From positions 372,001 through 436,000 of the forward strand of contig NC_092363.1 in NCBI RefSeq assembly GCF_030848805.1: DNA of 64,000 bases. The letters run 5' to 3'. Every line of letters starts with the position of its first letter. The stretch's first letter is position 1. Both the position numbers and the translations under genes were made by a program. Below are positions 35,967 through 50,904 of the stretch, piece after piece. The DNA is from Temnothorax longispinosus. Lineage: Eukaryota > Arthropoda > Insecta > Hymenoptera > Formicidae. A model generated the notes under the pieces. It made no database searches, was not told the origin of the DNA, and was given only the letters and a program-made list of their open reading frames with translations.

Positions 35967-38122
35967 TTGTACACTATACGCGGTAACACGAACTATAAAA
36001 CGTGGCGCAACGCGCCGCGCCGCGCCGCTCGACGAGTGTAACGTTGTTCTCAATTTGTTTCTACACCGCGCGTACCACTTGAAACGTGATTCGATAATGA
36101 AACAGCACTCGTCCCATCGTCGAGCCGATTTTCGCGCGTCCGGAATACCTCATATTATTCGACGCACAAACGTGAATGCGCCGACGAGTATCACCCACCC
36201 CGGACGCTGTTAATTTGACGAAACATACAATTGACTTTTAACCAGTCGCACGCTTTCGTTCGTTGTGTATACTTTATCGCTTTCTACCTCGTTCGTTCCT
36301 TCGCGTCGACACGACGTCCGCGCGTCCACCTTCATCGCCTCGATTAATCAGGTAACAGCGAATTACGTATCCACGGTAAAGAACGGCGCGAGTATCCCCG
36401 CCAGGTACCCGCGATTTAAACGCGACGCTCGGGAAAATCGGCGTTCGTTGCGCGGCGACAAGCGGTTACGATAAATCGCGAATGGTGTGCATAAATTAAC
36501 GCCGCGCTCTTATCGAAGAAGGACGCGCGACGACGACGCGGCGCGACGCGACGTGCCGGCCAACGTAATCGCCGCGTCGTTGCAAATTGCGAAGCAGCGC
36601 ATATTGCCGTCGCCTCGCGCAAGCTGCGCAATTCCTATCGCGCTAAACGCTACCACAGCTATAATCGGTGAACACGCGTTTTCCTCGTAGTGAACGAACG
36701 CGTCACACGTATGAGCAGGCAGGTAAACACCGCTTCACCGACACTGATCATACGTAATGTGTAAAACACCGCTTCGCGTGCAATCTTATGGATCGACAAT
36801 ATAACCGGAGTAATGAGAAAAGTAATGAGAAAAGGTAGAAAAGCTCTGGCATATATTGATTCTTTTTATTGATTTATCGTCATTAAAATTGAGGACTCTC
36901 AGTAGATGTCGTCTATATGCACAACGACGCTAGGTGCGAATTATTTATACTCGCTTTAATCTCCGTTCTGCGAAATTACAGTTCGCACCGATTACGCTTA
37001 ATACACTTTGCACGTATGTCATGTACGCGGTGTATAACATCTTGGCGAGCAGCTTGTGATTTTACAGACGCGCTCGTCGATTTCCGCGCGTCACGATATA
37101 AGCGACGCCGCGATGGTGCAGCCGCTGCGCCGCGCGCCGTTCGCACACACCAGCACACGATCCGGCATAATGTACAAGGCACATTCCACAATGCTCGTGC
37201 ATACCGCGCTGAAATCGATATCCACGTCCCTCCGTTTACAACCTACATCGCGCCGTTCCTGTATGTACATAGTATGTTCCCGCTATGGCGATCGACATTT
37301 TCGTTTTAAGTGATCGAGATAACATAAACATAAACGGTGCGCGAAATGCATATTCGCGCGAATCACGTCCCCGTGCAATTTTGACGAAATCTCCGGTATA
37401 GATTTGCGAAAATTAGTTTTACGTGTGTTTTTTTGAAATTACTCTCTACGATATCGCGCCTGCTTGAACGCCGCATCGGAAATGAACGAAAATATTGTTG
37501 GGGATTCATTATTTTTTATCCCAGGTGAAAAAACGTATTAATCTCTGTTTTCGAATACGGTTCAATTTTGCGCGAGAAATGAAATTCGTCGATATGCCCC
37601 CACGGGGGTATCCCATATTAACGAGGTACAAATACTCGCGATGCCCAACCTCCGTGCTCCGCCTGCATAATAATCTCCGCGCGCGCGTCATTCGCTCGAA
37701 TCCGCGAACAATTAGCAGCGCAAAAATAATGTCGAAACTGAGCGATGTCGCGCTCAATATACATAATCATACTCAAGGACAGATGTCATCGAGTTTATGC
37801 ATTACACGAGTATGCATTATTTATATTAGCTTCGGACAATAAAAACACGCTCGCATCCCATATGGAGAAACAAGCGTCTCTTTTACATGTATCCTGAATC
37901 TATCAGTTACCATTTTTTTAAATATATCTCCTTTCTTCTCAAGACAGTTGCAGTGCAAGTTTATCCTTATGATATAACTGCGTATGGCTGCGGTCCACTT
38001 AACAGTCCTACAAATGCTTTGAAGCATTCTTCTGATTTCTTTTATAATGAAAAAAGAAGAAGAAAAACGCTTCGAAATAGCATCAAATGGACTGCAACCT
38101 ATATCTTTTCAGACGTACGCGA

Positions 38123-38250
<128 letters not shown>

Positions 38251-38444
38251 TAAAAAAAGAGAGAACGCCAACTCGAAAGGTGGCTGCCAGGTCGATCGAC
38301 GTATATGATTTCGCGATCCGATCTAGTGACGCCACGTTGGTCGTCATCTATGGATTGACGTAACGGAAACTCGTCATCGTCGAGGCGCCGCGCGCGGGTG
38401 GATACTTAGCCCGCGGCAAGGACGAGAACGAACGGCCGCGCGCG

Positions 38445-38462
38445 GTGTGCACGCGTGCACAC
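38445..38462. repeat. Perfect 18-bp palindrome
   Basis: GTGTGCACGCGTGCACAC is a perfect palindrome within a CpG-rich patch (38390-38820). Confidence 0.75.
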
Positions 38463-39608
38463 GACACGGGACGCGGGCGCCCGCGCCGACGTGAGCGCAA
38501 GCACGATGATCGTCGTCATTGTTTCGCCGCCGCGTTGCTTGCGCTCTGGCGCTCGTTCACCGAGGCGCCTCCGCGCCTCTCCCGTCCACGCCCGGCGCGC
38601 GAATCCGGTTGACTTGCTAATTTTAACTCGACCGTGACACCGCGCAAGTGCAACTATACCGCACGGCTCCGCGCGCGATTGTCTCGCGCGAGCGAGCGAG
38701 CGAGCGAGTCCTCGAGGAATTCGCGATTCCACGCGCCCGAGCACGCGCGCACGCACGGCCGCGACTTTTTTTTTTACGCGCGTGTCACCCTCGCGAAACC
38801 GGCGCGCGAGTTAGCCGCCCGATAAAGCTCGACCGCGAGATTATCGAGAATTATACCGGGTGAATACCTATCGAATACAGCGTGACTTGCGTATTACACG
38901 GGCATGTTATGTATGTTAATCCGCGCAACGGCGAAGTATGACTCGCGAAAATACCGAGGATGTCAGTACGCTGTTTGGTGTACAAACGGGTGCACGTGTT
39001 CCTTGGCCAACGTTCTGCGAATGATATTGTTGTCGATGTACCATGCAATTTCAGGAGGATTACAAATCCTACGCTGTCGTACGTGTACGATTCAAGAAGA
39101 TTAAGATCCACTCGCGAATAGCGCTAGAATTTGTTGTGGCTTATGAACAATTTTATTGCACGTATATTTTTTTTAGTTTTAGCATTTATTATCTTCGTAT
39201 AATTAATTCTGATTGAAAATCAAATCTAGTCAATATTTATCGCGTCTTCGTACAGCATCGTTTTCGTTGGATCTTTTGCATCTTTTATCGAAACTACGAA
39301 GCGTCAGCGAGTATTTTCGTCCGGCGCGATTCCGACGTGCGCGGCGATATTCTGAAGTACACATCACTCTCATATGTAACAAGGCTAACAAAGTCCGTAA
39401 GACAAACGATGTAGCCGAGCTGCACGTGTCCAGTGGCGTCGGACGTTTGCTTCCTCCTGAATATCTTCTTGTGCAATGATGGTCGCTATACCTTTACCTT
39501 GCTCACAATCTTTCAGTGACGCATATTATTCGTCATTCGTTTACGTCTACGTACTGTGTAATCTTGCGAAATTATAAAGCGTATAACTGATCTGTGATTT
39601 TAATCCTT

Positions 39609-40235
39609 TGACGCGTATATGCGCAGAAAAAAGATGTACCAAAACTGGCATTGACGCATATACGCGCACATTGTTTTATTTTTCTCCACCTAGCAAGATT
39701 TTCACGAAACTTGCTACTTATTGTTAGAGATTTTTTGGGTCGCGAAATTCGAATTTGGGATCAGAATTACAAAATTTAAAATAACTGATCCAATATGGCG
39801 ATTCAAAATTTTGAAGATTTTTACAAATTGATTTCTATGAAACTCGGTACCAGATTTTTTGAGTTGCTGAATACGAATTTAGGAATGCAATTAAAAAATG
39901 CACAATTTAAAATACTCGATCCGCGATACGACCAAAATTTTGAAGAATCCAATAAATTGGTATGTTTCTATGAAACTCTGTTTCTGTGGTTTTTTGGGAT
40001 CGTTAAATACGAATTTGCTGTAAAAATTTCAAAATGGCGAACCCAATATGGCAACCCCTATTTGGAATGATCCAATAAACTTAATAATCCGCCAATTTCT
40101 TGAATTTTTTGAATTTTTGGTCGCCATTTAGGATCCGCCATTTTTTAAACTCTGACCCCATATTCGTATTCAGCGACCCAAGAAACTCATTTAGTACTAA
40201 CAATAAGTTTCATGAAAATCGGACAGAACTTTTTA
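39609..40235. repeat. Tandem plus inverted interspersed repeat
   Basis: A word of the form GATTTTTTGGGTCGC...GAATACGAATTT recurs at 39729, 39853 and 39988 (spacing about 124-135 bp), each followed by AAATTTAAAATA/AAAATGGCG and GATCCAATATGGC-like words. An inverted version follows at about 40080-40235, ending with the complement of the flanking segment seen at 39689-39730 (GATTTTCACGAAACTTG...TTGTTAG). The short pair TGACGCGTATATGCGCA / TTGACGCATATACGCGCA at 39609-39669 precedes it. The 91-codon frame at 39795-40070 runs through the tandem copies and is not considered a gene. It may be a transposon with subterminal repeats; family not assigned. Confidence 0.6.
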
Positions 40236-43200
40236 TCTTGCCCTTCTTGGGCCGTTTGGTGCTTATTTTCCTGCCAGTCAAAGAATTAACTAAAAATTTG
40301 TCTTTGCTTATGATTTTTTCACAAAATGTGTACATCCTTAATTCTGAATCTAATCTCTAGGCCTAATTTTTGAGTTGCTTTCGAGGGAATGATTTTTCGA
40401 ACTTGAGGTCTCTCTTCCCAGAGACGTTGAGCGCGTCTTGCCGCGAGGATATCGGCGCCATCGCTATCCCCAGTCGTCGCTCAACTCTGGCACGTCGCCG
40501 AGGATATCGCGGCAACCGAACGAACGAACGAACGCGCCCACAAGTAGCCCGACCGCAGGCACGCGTATTTTTGGTGCGACGTTCCGCGGAGCGGCGGCGG
40601 CGGCGGTGGCGGCCAATAGTGACCTCTTCGGGGAACTATCGAGCGCCTTCTGGAACTCATAACTATATATTTGATCCAGGCCAGATAAACATCTCTCAAA
40701 AATAGTAGACCCGGTCGGCAACGAGGCTGAGTCGGCGGCGGCGACGACGCTCTTAAATCGCGATCGCCGTCTTCCAGAGAGAGTCCTCCCACCATGACCG
40801 CGCGCGCACCTCTCCGTCGAAGTCGCGTATTTTTTTCCGTACGCCGCATGCGGGATCGTAAGCGGAACCGCGTGTGCGGTCAGACTCCCGCGCGCGCGCT
40901 TCAATCGCGCCGTGTTTCTTCTTTCCTCGCGGACCGAGATTAGCTCGCCTCTAAAGATAGGTCGCTACGTATTAATGTTGCGCGTTGCCTTTAAACGTAT
41001 GCGAACGCTCTCGGAGCCTCAAGAGGGCTTTGCGATTCGCTAAATATACCATAATCGCACCTTATTGTAGTTTCTTGTTTATCGTTTCTTGGTCGTCCAT
41101 CTCCGAATACGGAGTTGTATGACGCGATCGATTCGCTATCAGACGCACGCTCACGAGCCCTTAATGTAACAGGACCTTTTGACAAACTTTGAGTCGACGA
41201 TGTTGGATCGCCACTCGAGACGATAAGATTTCTCCTCGGAGCTCTATCTCGTTCGTCTCGATGCTTCTGGTTCCCGTCGTCTTTGGTGCAAAAAGAGGCC
41301 ACGATCTGGGTGCAATCGCAACCGACTGCAAATAACTCGGGCTTCAACCACATGGAATGCCACGCTTGTAAACGCGTTCTTTCGATCGAGCAGACGCCTC
41401 TCTGTAACAGCGCGCTCCCCGACGCATAAATCTACCCACGAAGAATGGATAATAGAGATGTTTTCTTGGCTAAATTTAGAATACACACACAAATTATTAA
41501 TGTTACAGCTAATTTAATTTTCGTTTAAATTCTTAGTCTCTCATTGATTCGTACAATGGATTTCATTCTGTACTAATATTTCTATTGAATTGCCATTATG
41601 ATAGATAAAATGTAAACATATTATTTCAAATTTTTGATAACAACGTTCTATATTCTCATATGTTAATTTTCGATCGTATATGAAAAATAAAGATTCGAAT
41701 TTTGCACGCACTCGCGCGTTTATCGCAATGTTGGTCAAAGTAACATCTCAAGAAATAGGTATACAATGTGGTCATCAAAACTGTGTTACCTACATAGAGG
41801 GGATCCCACGTTGGGAGCCTCTCTATTTTCCACTCGCGACACAGCTCTCCAGCTGGCTTGTCTGCGTAACTGTGGCGACGATAAAATTCGTTTACGAGTG
41901 CACATTAGACGCGCGAGCCACGGCTTTGTGCGGTAGTCGCTTCCGCTCCACTTGTAAATCAAGAATTTAGTTCGATGTTGTGTTTGTGGCTCTCCCCCCT
42001 TCCCCCCATTCTCCTCCCGTAACAGAATCATTTCGCCGCCACCGCGCTATTTTTAACGCGGTAGCTACTAATTCCTTCTCGATGACACGACAAACTCTCG
42101 CACGCGTGTTCGACTACATTCAACCGCGCGCTAACTGCTCGCCTCTTTCTTTCTGGACTGATGAGATAAATCACTCGTCAGCTAAGAAGCGTCAATGACC
42201 ACTCACTGTTGAATACTTGTACGCGTTTGCTAATCGTCGATGATACTCGGCATGTTTTTTAAGATTTTTAAAAGTACGCTACCAAGAAGTTAGATCTATC
42301 GTAATTAATATTATTTTTGGTAAATACTACGCTATATATATAGATATCTTAAATCTTTATCAATCAATTTATTTAATTGTTTGACGGTAGAATCGGAAAG
42401 CAGAGCCGCAGCAGAATTTAATTATCTGCTAATAGAAAATTAGACGAGTTTTAAGCTTGCCAGTATTATCGAAATATTGTGCAATAGTGCTTATTGGCGA
42501 TAACCTTCGTAGTAAAAGCTAGGATCGAGAAACGCAATAGGTAAAGCGGGGGAGCAGAAATTTTGCACTCATCGTTTTGATTCGAATAAAAGCAATAAAT
42601 AGATAGTATAGGTAATAGGTGCGTTCTTTTACATGTTTAATTTATTTCGTTACTTAATTGCCCTGATTAATCTGCTCTCCTAATCCTTATCTGTGCCGTT
42701 TAATAGCTATCTACGCTTTTGTAATAATATTATACAATGGCATCAATATAGCGCACTTGGATTATGACTCAAACAGATAGAAGCGTTGATTTCGGTTTAA
42801 TAAGCGCGTATAGCGCTCCTTCGCCTTTGTACGCCTTCCGATGTCTATACGCGACGCACGAAGATATGATAATTAGGCGTGGCGAACGGCGACGAGATGC
42901 TCCCGATGATACCAGAGACTGTCTTCCCGTATGGAACGTGACGTAAGCTCGATTCAATGCCGATCTCTTTGGTGGCCATCCTTGCGCGTACGATGTTTTG
43001 CGATGTGTTTGCGCGACGCAATCACGGCGATACTTCGATAATATTCTACTATTATATTACCATGTATATCTTACGTTTTGGGTAAAAAATTAAGCAGAAT
43101 TTTATGAAATCTTACAAAACTTTATCTACAAAATGATGAAAGTCAGAAATCTTGAAGAGATAATAGAAAAATTTTTACCTTTGTAAGAACTCCGTGTTAT

Positions 43201-46200
43201 TATTATCACCTCGATCGAGTGGCCATCGATCGTTTCTCGGCGCAGAATTTTAATGAAAAATGACGATGATTCATGACTGTTTCCGCGATTATTTGTCGGA
43301 ATTGAGTCAAGGTAGTTCGCATATAAAGTGGAACAAATCTTTCTTCGTAGATCCATAAAGACGCGAAGAGGGAAGGGAGGGAGGAAAAAAATTATTTAAA
43401 TGCGCACGCATATGGCCCAATGACAACAATAGTATACTTTTTATCGCGGCCATTAAGACAGTACTGGCCATAATTCACCGTCACTTTGATGTTCGCGTGT
43501 CGCGTCCTTGATGCAGTCGCTCACAGTTCTGCCGATTCGTTGCAACGGTATATTAACTCATTTTTCAACTCCGTTTTACCGGAGTCGACTTATGCGGTGA
43601 ATTCGCACCGCAATGAATCTGTTAACTCATTGTCAGTTACGTTATCGCGTATATTTATTCTGATCGCGCGCGTTCGGAGTGTTCGGACGCGTAATACGCG
43701 TAAAATTGCGCGCGTATCTTCCTCGTTTTTTCACAAACGCTTTTTTCTCTTTTTTTTTATATACCAACCGTAAACTCGCTTGACACGCGCTTGCTAGGCG
43801 CAAATGCGCGCGCGGGAAAACAAGACGTACTGCGCGTTACGCGGGAGAGTTTATGGCCGATTCAATGAAGCATAAAGCGCGCCGCGGCTCTTATTCAATG
43901 TTAATTTCATTCGCGATAGACACGTGTGGACCGTCCGTCGTGTCGCGCCGTTTATTCACGACGACGCACGACGACGGAAGTTACCGTCCAGCAGGCTCGA
44001 GAGCCTCGTTGTAAGCGGGCGGCACAAACGCGCGCGACAGGTCCGATACGTCGAAAGCAGATTAAAAACGTGCACGCCGAGTATGCGCGCCGAGTGAGCG
44101 CTTTTAATCGAGTAAATATGTTCGCGAGACGCGCGGACCGCGATAAATCGATCGACAGCCCACGGTAACGTTGACCCGGTGTCGGTTGTAAAATCCGGCG
44201 AGCTGGTATTTTCGGAGTTTGCAGCGAACCGCCCCGATGTGCGGCGCAGCGATGATGTTACGTCGGCACAATTATAACGAAAATAATAATTATTCCTGGA
44301 TTTTTTACCTCGCGCGTATATAGTGAAGATATATGCCGAAAATATTTCGCCACATAATTCTACGTGCATCGATTGTTCAGTTTATATTTCCATTTCTTGA
44401 CATCGCATATGTTTAAAAAGCGTTTTTTTTTTTATCATGTGCCGCAATTGATGTATAGACAGACATCTATATTATCGTAATAACGTATCTATGATCTTTG
44501 TGCAATTGGCTTGTATATACGGAATATTTTCATACATTTCTAGATATTATTTCTGTTTGTCTGACCATACGCTGGCTATACTACTTGCGCTCAAGGGGGC
44601 AAGTCGTGTAAATTATCGACGGTACGTCGTTAGATAAACATTGTACGACAGCGCGTAAACGAAAATGTTTGAAATATACATGAAAACAATATTACCTGCA
44701 TCATATAAACATTTACGAGGAGTTAGATATATTTATTCGCCAGTGGTATTTTTTAACATTGATCTTCGCGGTGATATTTTATTATTCGCATTAAATCTCT
44801 CGCTCGATCTCTCGCGGCGGCGGAGTGATAAAATTCTAATCGTAATGTATATTCCGGAAAAGTATACGCTGCTGCTGGCACACCGTTTGCCGGATGACAT
44901 CAGAAAGAAGGTTATTAAACTGAAAGCGCAGGGCGGTAAAATACCACGTCCTCCTGAAAGTCTCCGCAGACTTTCTAGGGTGGACGGGACGGGGGGCCGG
45001 GGGGTGAATTTGCCGGCGACAGTGCCGTAGCGAGTCGGAGGCAGGGCCCGGCCGAGCGAGATCGATGCGTCGCTCGACTCATCACTTATTTACGCCTTCA
45101 TTACTGTAAACAATGCATCTCCCTTTACGTCCGGTCTCTCCTGCCGTTCGTTCTCTCATGCCTGCCTACCTATCTACCCGACGCGACGCCCGTCTATCTC
45201 GTCCCGTCGTTCATCTCGCAGTCATATACTCGGCGAGAGCCATTCCATCGCAAGAGCGCAAAGCTCTCTTCGTTCCTCTGAAAGCAACGCCGTCTCCCAG
45301 ATGTATTTTAAAACGACTCGGCGCTCTCGTATCTATCCCTCTCCGGCTGTGTCTGTGCGCCCTCTTCTCGCCGCGTCCTCCCCGGCTGGATGGGATTCTC
45401 GCTGTGTTCTAACCGATATTAAAGTCGAAAATTCCGTTGAATATGGCGAGTGATTAGCGATATGACTTTTTGTAATGCATATAAAAACCGTGAATTTAAT
45501 ATCTAGAGTATTCGACGAGAAAAGAAATATTTGAACGATGAACAAGAGTGTTTTGTAACATCGAAATATTTTATTTAACATTGATTGTTAAAGATTATAC
45601 AACTATTCTCTTCTATTTACTTCGATATTATTAAGACTTTTAATATGGAAAACTTGAAAGTTATACGAAAGAAACGCGTCTAATAAAGTTTGCTCTTGCT
45701 TTCAAATTTATCAAAGAATATACGCACTTTAAATTTAATTTGTGTAAGTGCCAAATTCACGACTAAGTTGAGCAATTAAAAGCCGAAGGCGATCAGCGAT
45801 TCGTTCTCATCAACGTGTTAATAAAGTAAAATGAAGTGAGCAAAGCGTAAAATGTTAGCTACAGAAGGAGGGATTCGGCTCGCGTATCACGAATAATAAC
45901 GTTTTCAATTAAAATGTCGACATCGCCGTATGCAGCAATAATCGTCGAGTATAGAAGAAAAATGCTTGTCCTTTTCATTCTTATTCACGCAATTTTCCAC
46001 TCACGAGCTCCATCTGTCCTTATACATGTTAAAAGTCACGCGTTGCAATAAAAATTTACGGTATCGTCGGCTCTTTAGTAATCGTTGGAGTATCATAAGT
46101 CTCGCAAGCACTTTATGAAAAGAGGCCGCAACGTCAACGGCAAACAGCGGCGCGTAATGGCTACGCGATAATTAAAGTCATAAGTTAGGCTTAGTCGGTG

Positions 46201-49200
46201 CAGCTTTAATTTTGCTAATGGCAAGTAGTACTGCTACTGTCGCAGGTATTGTTCGATAAGTTTGCGATCGTCTCCAGGGGTCGCGTGGCAAGGTTTTGTA
46301 CGCCGACGAAGCTCTCGCTTTAAGTCCTTGTAAAATAGTTGCCCTCATTTACATTACATTTATTGCAAAAGCTATGCGATTATCGAACAACACTACATAG
46401 CGTTGGCAATTTAGAGCGTTTTAATGCGTAATGTGTATTGTTCAGCACAATTCGAGCATGGTTTGTGATACCACAGACTTCGTTTTGGTCTTCGAACACG
46501 TTTTTCCCGGATGTTGGAAAAATCATGTGCACGTATATACGTATACGTATTGATCCACCTTGATCGTGTCTTATCGAATATGCATGCTTCCCGAACATCT
46601 TCATGCAACTCCATTGCTTACTTATGCGAGGCTTTGCCACGATATAAATCGATCTCGCTCGAGGAAGGCTCGAAGTTCGCGTATATCCAACGGCGGGTGC
46701 AATTATGAAATCGCAATACGGCCTTGCTGGCAGTATCAAACCATACTGTAATGAGCCACACGGGAAATCATGCGATGTATAATGTCGGTCTTTTAAACAT
46801 TATTAACTCTCTAAGCCTGATGGCATCCCGCCTTGAACGTTGCGCATTTTCGCATAATTCATCGATTCAGAACTGAATTTATTTTCCTCGGTAATTTATC
46901 CCGCACACGTTCACCTGCATCTCCATATTTTATTGCGTACGTTGTACGCAATTGATTACACATGACTTTATCACGCTCTCTCGTGTGCTTGAAGAAATAT
47001 GCATAGGGTTGTCGTGAACTTGGAATTCGTACCAACACAGAGAACATTGACGTAAGCTTAAGGAGACAAACAACGGAAATGTTCATCGCGCGAAAAACGA
47101 GGATTCGCAGTTTATTTAATAGGAAAAAAAACGTATATGAAGTTCTGAGGCATTGTAGAAAGTTCTGCTTAATATTATGCAAACAGATACGATCGAAACT
47201 TTTTGAGAATTTGCACAAACTGCAGATTGCGTTCTTGAGAAAGTTAAGGGAACTTTTGTGGAGACGAAACGAACCTTCGATTTCGTCATCTCCAAGTCAC
47301 ATATTTTTACAACGTGGCGTTATACGAATTTTATGTGACTTATGTCTTATATTTGTAGAGCTTTAATACTTTGTCCATTTTAATCGTCGATCTTGTCACT
47401 GCAAACGTCTAAGGAAGAATACGACATTGTCTCTATAAACGCATTATTAAGTAATGTTGTCTGGAAGTGACGTGAAAAATTCTTGCATATTTCTGCATTA
47501 TATGTTGAACTTGATTTATTAATTATTAATCAAATGCATGCCGTGTAATGTGACGGACTTGCATGGGTAACTTCGAGATATATCGTATAAACGAGCTTTT
47601 CTTGGCAGAGCCTCAAATATCCCGTTAACTAAATTTCATTTACACCATTCCTTAAACCCATGCTGTACGAATTCGAATCGAGATTCGAGCGGATCGCCGA
47701 AGCGCTGGCTCGATAAAGCCGCATTGTCTACCGCAGTCTGTAAATATAATTGCGTGAGATTTTCTGGACTATCCACATCCGCGAATAACTGTGTCGCGGC
47801 AAAACACGTGCTACTTATCTCATTTTCGCTATCGCGCCTTTTCTTGCATCGTGTGGTCACGTCCGACTATTCTCTCAGTGGATTTGTCACATCGAATGCC
47901 AGATTTCGATCGCGATGAACAGACGCATTCGCTTAATGAAATCGTGTCGCCCGGAGATAGAAACTGAGATTTCGCGAGACCGCATTACTTTACGATATAA
48001 ACGCGCCGTCGCGCACGTTGTTTTAATACGCCGCAGAAATCGCCGCAGATCGTATCTTCGCGTTTGTGCCGGTCGGTGACGAAGCGAATCTCGGGAACGT
48101 TTACCGCCGCGCGCCGGCCAGTCGGCGTGCAATGAACTCGACATCTTTCGTCGCCGTTCACGCACCGCTCTATCCCGAAATACTCGCACCAAACGTATTT
48201 TCGGACGTTTAATTAGGAGTTCTTACGACCTACTTGCTCGAAATATTTCGCTGTTGACGGTGAGCTCTCTTGCATGTCGCAGTGCCGGCCGATGACGCCC
48301 GGCATCTTATATCTTATATCTCGTTCTTATTGCTCCATGATTTTAGTAAGTGACGATGACTCTTCCTGCAGTTAGCGTAACGCAAGCTAAATTTCCTCAA
48401 GATCAACACAGGGAGATCTTGCATGGGTACAGCACGTCCCACGTTACATCAGTATCTTGTTATAGCGCGCTATATCAGTGTGACGTATCTGCTGTACGAG
48501 GAAAAAATAATAACGTGCGAATTAATCAAGAGGATGCTTCGCGATCCAGCAGGACAGTTCGCAAACACGGCTCCATTTCAATCATTGTGGTCGTGTTTGG
48601 AGAAGCTCGAGAGCCCGTCGTGTATTCTGAAGGTACCGGCCATTAACAGCTTTCCCGAAAGCCACCCTGACGCGAGTGCATGGCTCGCTTGCGCGCGATT
48701 GCTCCATATAAACCACTCCGAAGAGTTGGCACCCGGGGCACGTAGTACTATTCTTTACCCCCTCTGTCTCTCTTTTTCTTTCTCTCTCTCGTTCCTGCCC
48801 GACGGCGTCCCTTTGCCGTCTTCTCCGAGGATGTACGATTCCCCGGATCCCAATAGCCGCCACCGTAAGCAACACCGTCCTTCCGCGATAGCCTCGGCGT
48901 TAAGGCCCCCCCCCCAGGCTTATTCCGGCGTAGCCACCCTCCCTGTAACCCGAGCACGACCGGCCGAGCAAACATTTATCCACGATTTGAAATTAATGTT
49001 TCGCCACCGCGTCCCAAACGTTCTCTCTCGATGCGCGTCGAAACAGCGAAGGCGCGAGTTCAGAAGTTATTAGCTTCAAGTTTCTCGAGTTCATAAAATA
49101 CCTTCTGATTTCGCTCCCATTTTTTAACAAGGTCATCGTGCGTGAAAATAATGTTCGTAAGTTTAATATAAATAAATTCTATTTTTGTTGCATCAACCAT

Positions 49201-50860
49201 CAAAATAATTTCTTTTTATCGCTTTCGTGGATTTTTATCTTGTGATAATGATTCAAAAGAACCGAGTCCATCAGGATGCATCAGTCTTCCGAGCAAACTA
49301 GCAAAGAATAATTAACAAGCTATAGGAGACGAGGAGTCGAAGTAAAGAGTCGTCAGAAGCAAAATGGAAAGGCGCGGAGAGTAGGGATAAAACGTGTCGA
49401 AAACTTCGAGGAATCTCGACACCCCGCTAGCATGACCTAACTCGATACGCCTCGTAGAGGATGAAAAAGACGAGCAGCCACCACTATACCGACACACGCC
49501 CCGTACGTCTCGCCAATCAGGAGCCGCCAGGAGAGACGCGCCGGTTTATAATAGGACTGGCTATGCTAACGCGCATAATTTTCCGAATATCGCATCGGTT
49601 TAATATACCCGCGCGCGGCATCCCCCATCCGCGCCGGCGAAGTGGTGTCTCTAATCTGGGTCAAAGGTGATTTGCCGCGAGCGTGCCGCGCGCGCAACGG
49701 CCCTTCTTCGTGGTTGTATACCTTGGTACGTCGGTCGACGTAGCGGCGATCGAAGTGTGTATGGCGCAGCCGCGGCCGAAGTATCCGATTCCCATTACTC
49801 GGCTACTTCGCGCGACGTGTAACGGATCGCGTATCAGGTGCGGCGCGATGACCTGGAATCGAGGAAGCGACTCGAGCGACTCGCGAAATTAGAAAATCTC
49901 AGGAGGTATGCGGCAGGTAATCGAGGAAAAACCGACTTGAAACTAAGTACAAGAGTCATTTCTTTTTCATATTCTTCGCCGAACATCCCGTATGTTACAG
50001 ACGGCGTGACCTCATCTTGCAAACTGTTTCTATGAAATGAGACTGATGCTAAGTTAATCGTTCGAAACCTGTAATTCATAGAACTTGATTACAATACATT
50101 AATAATGCATCGGTTGCAAAAATGCGGGTAATTCATAAATTTTATAAGAGAATACTTTTGCAATCTGAGTTTGATATATTCTCTTTAATTAAAGATTCCC
50201 TCGAGATTGAGTATGCGAATATGTAAAATGTAATTACGATAATAAGTCACGATTAGTCGAAGCCGTAAATAGAGGCGATTGCATATGATGCGCTGCTTTA
50301 ATCGCCGAATTAATTTCATTCTCAGACACATTAAATCCCGAGCGATGATTATCAAATTCTGAACATGACGTACCTAATTTTACTCAAGATATAACAATTA
50401 TTATATAATTGTAATTAATCATATAAAATATGTCTTATGTTTTGTGTATTACGATGAATAATCTCACGAGAGAGCGATGTAACAATAGAAAATCAACATT
50501 TTATTCATCACGATCAAGTTACATAAAATCTCCGTAAAACGTCGTCATGGATAAAACATCGATCGAAGTTATCTTCAATAACTTTTGCGGCAGAAACTCT
50601 CTGCAATCTGAATTTCTGGTCGCGAAAGCGGGATAGATAGGGAAAAGCAGACGGCAGTCTGCTGGAAAGAGCGAAGCGGAAAAGTAGGCACTCCGAAGGT
50701 GCGATCTTGGCTGAAGGTATTGACTTTCCCGAGGGTTCGCCCTCGTTCTCTCTCTCGGTGGTAGCGCGATGATGAGATCTCTCGGGGCGAGGACTCTGCC
50801 TACAAGCGTCATCTGCCCCCTCGCTCGTCCGCTATCCCCCGTGTATGAGTCTCGCTATTC

Positions 50861-50904
50861 CTTTCCTCTCCTCTCCTCTCCTCTCTTCTCCTCTCCTCTC
50901 CTCA
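50861..50904. repeat. (CTCTC)n pentamer repeat
   Basis: Eight or so near-perfect CTCTC/CTCTT units. Confidence 0.85.

Noticed and set aside
44665..45030. 121-codon frame with hydrophobic start
   Set aside because: No recognisable family; contains a small GAAAGTCT/AGACTTTC hairpin and ends in a GC-rich run; likely chance.
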